The notes below the pieces were generated by a model. That model made no database searches. It worked only from the letters and a program-made list of their open reading frames with translations, and had not been told where the DNA came from. A stretch of DNA of 11,024 bases from CAYVBJ01 sp964415185 (lineage in GTDB: Bacteria; Bacteroidota; Rhodothermia; Balneolales; Balneolaceae), in contig CAYPZI010000098.1 in the NCBI GenBank assembly GCA_964415185.1, positions 1-11,024 on the forward strand, read 5' to 3'. Position numbers and translations under genes: made by a program. How positions within the stretch are numbered: the stretch's first letter is position 1; each line of letters begins with the position of its first letter. Shown here piece after piece: positions 5,648 through 11,024 of this stretch.

Positions 5648-8600
5648 TTACTCGTCATCCTGCATCAAGCCTTTCGCCGTTCTGTCTTCATAAGGTGGTG
5701 CCGGAGTCATTTCAATCTTGTACTCGTCCATCATATTCAGCACCTCACGCACAACCCTTTCAATCTGAGGATCGCGCCCGTTCATCAGGGCATTGGGATC
5801 ATCCCAAACTTCAATATCGGGGCGAACGCCTTCGCCTTCCCAGAACCAGTGGCCGTCATTGTCGTAGAGCCTTGCACCGGGAACCGTGATTCCGCCGCCG
5901 TCAATTAGCTGATGTCCGGTGGCAGGCCCGACCAATATTCCAAGTGTACGCTCACCTACAATCGGGCCGGCTTCCAGTTCCTGGAATGCCCATGGCAGGC
6001 CGTCGCCGCCCGACCCGGCCCATCCGTTGATCAGCATTCCCTTGGGGCCGGTGTTGGAGTGGATCGGCCAGGTATGATCGCGGCCGTGACGCCAGTGCAG
6101 GTTATAGACGACCGGACGCTGAAGCAGCTCCAAAAACCGGTCGGCCAGTTGTCCGCCGCCGTTAAATCGTTCATCGATAATAAATCCTTTTTTATGTAGC
6201 TGCCCGTAATACATGCGGACCAGTTCGCGCTGCCCCTGGGCTCCGGTGTTTGACATGTAAACGTAGCCAAGCTGGCCATCCGAAAGTTCATCCACCATCT
6301 TCCTGTTGTTTTCAATCCACTCCAGGTAGCGTAATTGCGATTCTTCGCCCTGTGTCAGGGTTTTCACAATCACTTCTTTTGCATTTTCGCGGTTTCCATC
6401 CTCGCTTATCATCAGGGATACGGTTTTAGCGTCCAGCCCGTCAAATGCCGCGTACGGATCCCTTTCTGCTACTAAAGGCATGCCGTTCACCGTATGGATA
6501 TAGTGTCCGGCATCAACAGAAACACCGGGCCTGTCGAAAGGTGACCGGACCTGTGTGTCCCACGAAGCGGGGCGCACAATCCTCTTAATGCGGTAGAGAT
6601 CGCCATCCTGTTCCCAGTCGATTCCAAGGTAACCGGTGCCGCGCAATTCCACATCTTCGGTGTCACCCCCAAACGTGTAAGTGTGGCCAGCGCTGAGTTC
6701 GGCCTGCATGTTGGATTGAATATTGCCTATATCCCAGCGGGTTCGTGCATCTTCAATCAATGCTCCATACCGTTCTCTCAATTCATCCCAATCTACCTGC
6801 TGCATATTCGGGTCGTAGAAGAAATCCCTGTATCGCCGCCAGGTGTCGTTAAATATCTGTCGCCACTCCTCTTTCGGAACCAGGTCCATTTCCATACCGT
6901 CCGTGGGAATTGGCTCTTCAATTTTCTGGCCTGGCTGGGGCTGGATGATTCCGTAATTCCCGCGGCTGGATACCAGGATCGCTTTTCCGTCTGCTGTTTG
7001 AACGGCACTGCTTATACCTTCCATGATGGTAATCTCTTCCCGTTTCTCAAAATCATAACCCATCAGGGTTGGTGGGCCTCCGTCAGCCCCGGTATTTGGA
7101 TAGCGCAGGTAGACAATTTTTCCTTCAAAAGTCATAATCGGGCCTATATTTCCGGCATCGGGAGGCAAAATTGTAATCCGGCTTTCGAATTCGTTAAAAT
7201 CAATGGACATTGCAGGCGTACCCTTCTCTTCTTTTTTTTCTTCCGGTTTATCCTCTTTTTCCTCATTACTTTCTCCTTCATCATCAGTTGAAAGTGCATC
7301 ATTTTTTGGGGCAAGCAGTGAAGATGTCTCTTTTGTCAGGCTCACGGATGCAATTTCCGTGCTGTTGGGATAGATCCATGTATCATCCAGTGCTGAGTAT
7401 TCGGCATTGAAATTCCGGTTAGTTGTGTAGAAGAGATATTTTCCGTCCTTGCTGAATACCGGGTTGGAATCGGAATAAAATCCACTGGAAGCCTGTTTCA
7501 ATTCATCATCTTCCGTATCGTATAGCATTACGGCTGAATTACTGTTTTCAAGGCCTTGTGTAAAGGCCACCCAGCGGGAGTCGTGCGACCAGCTAATCGG
7601 GTAGTTATCTTTTCCGGGATGCCCGATATGCCACACAGTATGTCCGATTTCGGTCAGCCGGCCGTTTTCAGCATCAGCAAGATAGATGGTATTGGTTTCA
7701 TCGATAAAAGCAATGTGGCGGCTGTCGGGTGACCAATAGAGCGTGTACCCGTAACCCTCGCTTCTGTCTGTCAGTTTCCGGGCTTCTGATCCGCTACCGG
7801 GTTCATGCAGATAGATGTTATATTCACCGTCTATATCACTCCAGAAGGCTATTTTGGAACCATCGGGCGACCATGCCGGATTCCGGTCAAACGCCCCGCT
7901 CGATTGGGTGATATTTTCAACAAACCCTTCCTTGACGGGCAGATTAAAAAGCTCGCCTCTTGCCTCGAAAATTACCCGCTTTCCGCCGGGAGAGGCCGTC
8001 ATGTTCGAAATCCGGTTAACTACTTCAACGGTGCGCGGCATTTCGTTCGACAAATCGCTGACTACCTGTATTTCAACCTGCCTGTATTCATCGGTTTCCA
8101 GATCCATCAGGTACAGGTCACCGCCCACTTCGAATACCAGTTCTTGAGGACCTGCTGAAAGATAAGAGATATCGAATTCACTGAATTGGGTTAACTGGCT
8201 GAATTCTTCTGTGTTGGTATCATAAGCCCACACATTTAACCGGAATTCTTCGCCACGGTCAGATAGAAAATAAATCGTATCGCCTGCCCATGCGGGTTTG
8301 CCGTCATTGATTTCGTTTTCGGTTATTTTCCGTGCGGATTCATTATCCATATCAAAAATAATAAGCTCGGAAGCCAAGCCACCCTTGTATCGTTTAAAGG
8401 GATAGTTTTCGGTAATTTTTGTGATGTAGACCAGTTGGGATCCGTCGGGAGAAAAACTGGCCAGTTCGCCATAGGGAATGGCAAGGGGCTCGGGCATGCC
8501 GCCGTCTTTGTCAACCATGTAAAACTTATTGGAGGATCGCTGGCCCATCTCTCTTCTGGATGCAAACAGCAAGTGGCTGCCGTCGGGGTGCCAGTCGATT

Positions 8601-8938
8601 AGCCGGTCGCTGAATGATGGGTATGTAATGCGCTGCGGAATGCCGCCTTCAACGGGGATTATATAAACGTCACTGTTCCCATTGTAGCTTGCCGTATAGG
8701 CGATATGGGTCCCATCGGGCGAAAATTTCGGCCAGGATTCCTCGCCTTGCGAAGAAGTAAGCCGGACGGCCTGTCCGCCTTCTTTCGGCGAAAGCCAGAT
8801 ATCGCCTCCATAAACAAATGCAATTTGATCGGACGAGACATCCATGTATTGCATCAGTTTGGCACTAATCTGGGTGTAGGCGGTTTGGGTTAGGCCAAGG
8901 GTGAATAAAAGAATGGTTAGTGTGATTGCTGTTCTCAT
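5648..8938 (-). CDS. Exported tricorn-type serine protease (S41 family, PDZ)
   Basis: A 1096-residue protein with the full tricorn architecture. An N-terminal signal peptide (1 to about 23, hydrophobic core ITLTILLFTLGL) sends it out of the cytosol, presumably to the periplasm. Two beta-propellers follow: about 31-295, and about 310-680, with blade motifs such as FSPDG (72, 162), WSPDG (356), WSPDS (402) and FSKDG (495). Next come C1 (about 690-755), PDZ (about 760-860) and C2 (about 865-1070). Catalytic candidates are H752 (SAGHTY), nucleophile S976 (GWAGSGGD) and E1034 (WEGEGVRPD), matching the Ser/His/Glu set of tricorn; the usual Ser before His is Gly751 and the residue after the nucleophile is Gly977 rather than Asp. 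A Glu/Lys-rich stretch at 551-573 interrupts the second propeller. Such proteins degrade peptides. There is no obvious ribosome binding site. Confidence 0.93.
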   Translation of the reverse strand: MRTAITLTILLFTLGLTQTAYTQISAKLMQYMDVSSDQIAFVYGGDIWLSPKEGGQAVRLTSSQGEESWPKFSPDGTHIAYTASYNGNSDVYIIPVEGGIPQRITYPSFSDRLIDWHPDGSHLLFASRREMGQRSSNKFYMVDKDGGMPEPLAIPYGELASFSPDGSQLVYITKITENYPFKRYKGGLASELIIFDMDNESARKITENEINDGKPAWAGDTIYFLSDRGEEFRLNVWAYDTNTEEFSQLTQFSEFDISYLSAGPQELVFEVGGDLYLMDLETDEYRQVEIQVVSDLSNEMPRTVEVVNRISNMTASPGGKRVIFEARGELFNLPVKEGFVENITQSSGAFDRNPAWSPDGSKIAFWSDIDGEYNIYLHEPGSGSEARKLTDRSEGYGYTLYWSPDSRHIAFIDETNTIYLADAENGRLTEIGHTVWHIGHPGKDNYPISWSHDSRWVAFTQGLENSNSAVMLYDTEDDELKQASSGFYSDSNPVFSKDGKYLFYTTNRNFNAEYSALDDTWIYPNSTEIASVSLTKETSSLLAPKNDALSTDDEGESNEEKEDKPEEKKEEKGTPAMSIDFNEFESRITILPPDAGNIGPIMTFEGKIVYLRYPNTGADGGPPTLMGYDFEKREEITIMEGISSAVQTADGKAILVSSRGNYGIIQPQPGQKIEEPIPTDGMEMDLVPKEEWRQIFNDTWRRYRDFFYDPNMQQVDWDELRERYGALIEDARTRWDIGNIQSNMQAELSAGHTYTFGGDTEDVELRGTGYLGIDWEQDGDLYRIKRIVRPASWDTQVRSPFDRPGVSVDAGHYIHTVNGMPLVAERDPYAAFDGLDAKTVSLMISEDGNRENAKEVIVKTLTQGEESQLRYLEWIENNRKMVDELSDGQLGYVYMSNTGAQGQRELVRMYYGQLHKKGFIIDERFNGGGQLADRFLELLQRPVVYNLHWRHGRDHTWPIHSNTGPKGMLINGWAGSGGDGLPWAFQELEAGPIVGERTLGILVGPATGHQLIDGGGITVPGARLYDNDGHWFWEGEGVRPDIEVWDDPNALMNGRDPQIERVVREVLNMMDEYKIEMTPAPPYEDRTAKGLMQDDE

Positions 8939-9065
8939 GGTTTGTTATCTTTTGTTTTTTAAGTAAATCCGGATATGCAAGAATCCCTGTATTTACTGAA
9001 TTAATGAAATTTTATTCTTGGATACAAGCCGGAGAGAGCTTAATAAACATTTTTACAGGAAGAAG

Positions 9066-9111
9066 AATCAGCGGGCAATGGTCTCCCGCGGATCACGGGG
9101 ATTGCGCAGAT
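9066..9111. repeat. Palindromic repeat, copy 1 (left arm degenerate)
   Basis: These 46 bases match copy 2 at 38 of 46 positions, starting AATCAGCGGGC and ending GCAGAT, with the shared core TCTCCCGCGGATC. Unlike copy 2, the sequence to its left does not extend the outer part of the palindrome: only about 11 bases around AATCAGCGGG pair with the right arm. It therefore looks like a truncated or decayed copy. Confidence 0.65.
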
Positions 9112-9164
9112 CTGTGTGTTGTGGATGATGGTTTTGGGTGAGCAGTATTTGCAAACAGAAAAAA

Positions 9165-9227
9165 ATCTGCGTGATTAGCGAAATCAGCGGGCTATAATCT
9201 CCCGCGGATCTCGCAAATTTCGCAGAT
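9165..9227. repeat. Palindromic repeat, copy 2 (intact imperfect inverted repeat)
   Basis: The left arm 9165-9191 begins ATCTGCG and ends CAGCGGG; the right arm 9201-9227 begins CCCGCGG and ends CGCAGAT. By my count 22 of 27 positions pair across a 9-base loop (CTATAATCT, 9192-9200). The right part (9182-9227) is the unit also present as copy 1. Its size, intergenic position and palindromic form suggest a REP/MITE-like dispersed repeat. It carries no ORF and I see no target-site duplication. Confidence 0.7.
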
Positions 9228-9281
9228 GGGATTTAAAGGGAGAAATCTTAACAAAGAAAAATTTAGCCTATTGCAATAAGA

Positions 9282-9755
9282 TTATAGGTCCTGAAACTGT
9301 ATCTGAGCCTTATGCGCAATCGGAAAATTGCACGAATTGGCGATGAAGCACATTTCATTAGCTTTCTTATGTAGATTGAGTGCTTTGTCCCGGTTTTCCT
9401 TGTTCAGAATGGTGACCACCGGGTTCAGTGTCACCGACTGAAAGCGGCCTTTGCCACCTTTTTCTTCCACCATTACAGCGCCGGCTTCATCCGAGTAACT
9501 TACCACCGTAATCCCGCTGTCTGCACAGAGATGCAGGTACCACAACATATGGCAGGCGGCAATAGATGAAAGAAAAAGCTCCTCAGGATTGTATTTTTCC
9601 GGGTCACCCCGAAATGCGGGGTCTGCACTGCCTTCAATGGCCGGCTTACCTGTACTACCGATTCGGTGATCTCTGGAATAGCTATGGTAACTCCGTGTAC
9701 CCTCACCCCGGTTTCCCGTCCAGGTTATGGTTGAGTGGTATTGGTGTGTTTTCAT
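9282..9755 (-). CDS. OsmC family thiol peroxidase-like protein
   Basis: A 157-residue cytosolic OsmC-fold protein. The family's two redox cysteines are evident: C68 in LFLSSIAACHMLWYLHLC and C136 in NEMCFIANSCNFPI, with the preceding NPEEL (56-60) typical of the fold. Members reduce organic or fatty-acid hydroperoxides, usually with thiol or lipoamide reductants. Two additional cysteines, C77 and C142, flank the standard pair; the family more often has Leu at the second position. The length is normal for the family. It lies 66 bases after the lipoprotein gene on the same strand; co-transcription is possible but not certain, since the gap could hold its own promoter. OsmC rather than the Ohr subgroup seems likely from the CFIANS motif, but that is a judgement by eye. 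Confidence 0.9.
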   Translation of the reverse strand: MKTHQYHSTITWTGNRGEGTRSYHSYSRDHRIGSTGKPAIEGSADPAFRGDPEKYNPEELFLSSIAACHMLWYLHLCADSGITVVSYSDEAGAVMVEEKGGKGRFQSVTLNPVVTILNKENRDKALNLHKKANEMCFIANSCNFPIAHKAQIQFQDL

Positions 9756-9821
9756 CGGATTTAAACTGAGCCTGACATTTCTTTAGAATTGAATTTCTAA
9801 AAAAAAAGATTCTCAAAAAAG

Positions 9822-10781
9822 TTATAATTTCCAACGGGCGATAACTCTTCTGTGTTCGCTGTGGGATGTGCAGGCATAGAGGGTTTTTTCATCACTCCAT
9901 TGAAAAGAATAGACGGATGCGCCTAAAAAGTTTTCCTCTCCCTGATTCCCGCCCGAAATATCCAGCCAATACCCGGGTGTGGGTGCTGAAAAACCGAGCA
10001 TTCCCCGCTCAGAGACAAAATAGGCTACCCTGTCTCCGCCTGGTGCCGGTTTAAAACTGTGTTTCCAATGATCACCGGTTGGATCAAAAACCGTGATTCT
10101 GCTGCTTAGTAAACCGCGGGGTTGATGAGTTGCAAGAAGGCGGCCGCTGTGTGATAGCATCCGGATTTCTTTATCGGAAACTCGTTCCACCCGTATTTCA
10201 GGCATAGCCGGTTCACTCCTCTCGGAACACTGTTTTTGATTGGTTTTCACAATTGTGAGAGGTTTTTTGGTCAAATCAACTGCATAGAAATATCTGTCAA
10301 GCGGGCGCGCCGCAACGGATAGCCTTGCACGGGCGTCTGTTTGAGCCGTATCAATCTGCCGGGTTCTTTCTGGTTTTCCCCGGCTCAGAGCAGTATGAGA
10401 ATAATAAACCGTTTTTTGATCCGGACTGAAACAACCGATGGCGTCAGGGCCAAGGCCCTCTTGAATCATCGCTTTTACTTCCTCATCCGGTTCCGGAATA
10501 TGATTTTTTCCGGTTTCAAGATTGACAAACAGGGCCCGGCGCTGGTGGGTTGCCAATGCAGGGCCTTCATTTTCAAAATAAGGCGACGTATCACCCAAAT
10601 ATTGCAGCCACCTGCCATCCTGTGAAACATTGAACTCACACCAAGGTCCCTCGGGAACAGCGATAATCTCACCGCCTGAATTTTCGGGATCTTCTGTCAT
10701 AGCACAGTTTTGGAGGGTCAAAACCGCGGTCACTAAAATAAACAATTTGGCAGTGGCCTTATTTATATTTTGAGGATGCAT
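9822..10781 (-). CDS. Probable exported lipoprotein with propeller-like repeats, function unknown
   Basis: A 319-residue protein that I cannot place in a named family. The N-terminus is a signal sequence: a basic n-region (NKATAK), hydrophobic core LFILVTAVLTL (13-23), then LQNC with C26 as the candidate lipidated cysteine. The box is atypical, with Asn at -1, and is followed by an acidic stretch TEDPEN. The mature part has motifs like those of TolB/WD40-type blades: VSQDGRWLQYL (52-62), CFSPDQKTVYYSH (117-129), PAPGGDRVAYFVS (246-258) and FQWSDEKTLYACTS (293-306). It is short for a complete seven-bladed propeller. Likely location is the periplasm or outer membrane. It lies 74 bases past the trpF stop. 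Coding status is secure; propeller fold and lipidation are inferred. Confidence 0.8.
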   Translation of the reverse strand: MHPQNINKATAKLFILVTAVLTLQNCAMTEDPENSGGEIIAVPEGPWCEFNVSQDGRWLQYLGDTSPYFENEGPALATHQRRALFVNLETGKNHIPEPDEEVKAMIQEGLGPDAIGCFSPDQKTVYYSHTALSRGKPERTRQIDTAQTDARARLSVAARPLDRYFYAVDLTKKPLTIVKTNQKQCSERSEPAMPEIRVERVSDKEIRMLSHSGRLLATHQPRGLLSSRITVFDPTGDHWKHSFKPAPGGDRVAYFVSERGMLGFSAPTPGYWLDISGGNQGEENFLGASVYSFQWSDEKTLYACTSHSEHRRVIARWKL

Positions 10782-10786
10782 ACGGG

Positions 10787-10816
10787 CAAATTTAAATTTA
10801 TATGAACATTAAGCAA
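10787..10816 (-). promoter_or_regulatory. Bacteroidota-type promoter candidate for the lipoprotein gene
   Basis: On the minus strand TTG (10816-10814) and TAAATTTG (10794-10787) are separated by 19 bases, fitting the Bacteroidota housekeeping pattern of TTG plus TAnnTTTG. The -7 box ends only 5 bases before the ATG at 10781, so the transcript would be nearly leaderless, which weakens the call. The region is AT-rich, so a chance match is possible. Confidence 0.25.
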
Positions 10817-10841
10817 GAGTAAGAGAGGGAAAGTTTGTCAC

Positions 10842-10867
10842 AAAAAAAACCGGTACTAAATTCGGTT
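10842..10867 (-). terminator. Weak intrinsic terminator at the trpF stop
   Basis: On the minus strand AACCG (10867-10863) pairs with CGGTT (10852-10848) around a 10-base loop that includes the TAG stop of trpF, and a run of eight T (10849-10842) follows and overlaps the stem base. The stem is short, but the position immediately at the gene end and the T-tract make a terminator plausible. It would separate trpF from the lipoprotein gene. Confidence 0.4.
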
Positions 10868-11024
10868 AACCGCCTCAAAAAAGGAATCCAGCTTTTTCTC
10901 ATCCAGCCTTCCGCCTGTACGGACACTGCTGCAGAGATCCAACCCGAAGGGCTGCACCTGTTCAACGGCTTGCTGTATATTCTCTTTGTTAAGGCCACCT
11001 GCCAAAAAAAGGGGGATATCGATT
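10856..11024 (-). CDS. trpF: Phosphoribosylanthranilate isomerase, C-terminal part (cut by window edge)
   Basis: The last 55 codons and TAG stop of a gene that enters from the right edge. The fragment reads IDIPLFLAGGLNKENIQQ, then VQPFGLDLCSSVRTGGRLD, then EKKLDSFFEAVNRI. LAGGL and the D-x-C/S-S-x-V-R/E segment are the C-terminal phosphate-binding strands and loops of TrpF, a TIM barrel that converts phosphoribosylanthranilate to CdRP in tryptophan synthesis. The spacing between them and the short KLDSFF helix match Bacteroidota TrpF. A longer-looking open frame on the same strand (10998-10798) is out of phase and not real. No trpB or trpA follows; the next gene is the unrelated lipoprotein, so trpF is either the last gene of its operon or stands alone. 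Confidence 0.9.
   Translation of the reverse strand, partial: IDIPLFLAGGLNKENIQQAVEQVQPFGLDLCSSVRTGGRLDEKKLDSFFEAVNRI

Larger units (their letters stand above)
8939..9281. other. Non-coding intergenic region with palindromic repeats
   Basis: This 343-base gap separates the osmC-type gene from the tricorn gene, both on the minus strand. The half nearest the protease (8939-9060) is AT-rich and should contain its promoter, though I find no convincing -35/-10 pair. The half nearest osmC (9066-9227) is occupied by two copies of a GC-rich repeat. Just past the osmC stop, CCTAT (9267-9271) and ATAGG (9284-9288) form a 5-bp stem followed on the minus strand by a T-rich run, a very weak terminator candidate. 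A 71-codon plus-strand frame across the region runs through the repeats and is not a credible gene. Confidence 0.6.

Noticed and set aside
5624..5666. GATGCAGG ... CCTGCATC inverted repeat across the protease stop codon
   Set aside because: The arms are 8 bases with a 27-base spacer, partly inside coding sequence, and no T-tract follows; too weak to call a terminator.
6683..7291. Plus-strand 202-codon frame opposite the tricorn gene
   Set aside because: It is a long antisense shadow. The Phe run comes from the complement of the Glu/Lys-rich codons of the protease, and the protease frame has clear domain motifs.
8926..9141. Plus-strand 71-codon frame in the tricorn-osmC gap
   Set aside because: It starts inside the protease gene and ends within the palindromic repeat region, with no ribosome binding site and no recognisable protein features.
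9782..9801. Inverted repeat TTTAGAA / TTCTAAA between the lipoprotein and osmC genes
   Set aside because: On the transcribed minus strand the T-run comes before the stem rather than after it, so it is not an intrinsic terminator; AT-rich chance pairing is likely.
10798..10998. Minus-strand open frame of 66 codons at the right edge
   Set aside because: It is out of phase with the trpF C-terminus, which gives a clear family match over the same bases; the 66-codon frame shows no family features.
1..11024. Signs of a mobile or defence island
   Set aside because: I found no integrase, transposase, tRNA, toxin-antitoxin pair, nuclease or CRISPR repeat; the gene content reads as ordinary chromosome with one specialised arsenic cluster.

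Overview
The window is about 11 kb of bacterial chromosome with tightly packed ordinary genes. I see no rRNA, tRNA, CRISPR, transposase or phage gene. Several things point to the Bacteroidota / Balneolota / Rhodothermota group (inference only; no marker gene is present): a secreted tricorn-type protease, a DUF2064 protein of a kind I associate with Bacteroidota, lipoprotein-like beta-propeller proteins, and start codons that mostly lack a clear Shine-Dalgarno sequence.

Layout from left to right. Positions 1-2469, plus strand: two consecutive genes of unknown function. The first is cut by the left edge. The second has a CxxC...CxxC zinc ribbon and a C-terminal half resembling the winged-helix part of pRiA4b ORF-3-like proteins. 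Positions 5464-2505, minus strand: a three-gene arsenosugar-type cluster made of a DUF2064 glycosyltransferase, the radical SAM protein ArsS and the arsenite methyltransferase ArsM. The 177-base gap before arsS holds a dense set of dyads: two operator-like palindromes and a terminator-like hairpin with a T8 tract. Positions 8938-5648, minus strand: a 1096-residue exported tricorn-type protease with recognisable propeller, C1, PDZ and C2 regions and catalytic His, Ser and Glu. Positions 8939-9281: non-coding, with two diverged copies of a palindromic repeat. Positions 9755-9282: an OsmC-type thiol peroxidase. Positions 10781-9822: an exported, probably lipid-anchored protein with propeller-like motifs. 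Positions 11024-10856: the last 55 codons of trpF (phosphoribosylanthranilate isomerase), cut by the right edge.

How the genes work together: ArsM should methylate arsenite to dimethylated arsenic, ArsS should join that product to a 5'-deoxyadenosyl group, and the DUF2064 protein may act on sugar steps of the same pathway. No arsR, arsB, acr3 or arsC is visible, so the set looks biosynthetic rather than an efflux-resistance operon. The protease, OsmC protein and lipoprotein show no clear functional link to it. The most interesting places are the arsS leader, the uncharacterised gene pair at the left edge, the altered N-terminal motif of the DUF2064 protein, and the palindromic repeat at 9066-9227.
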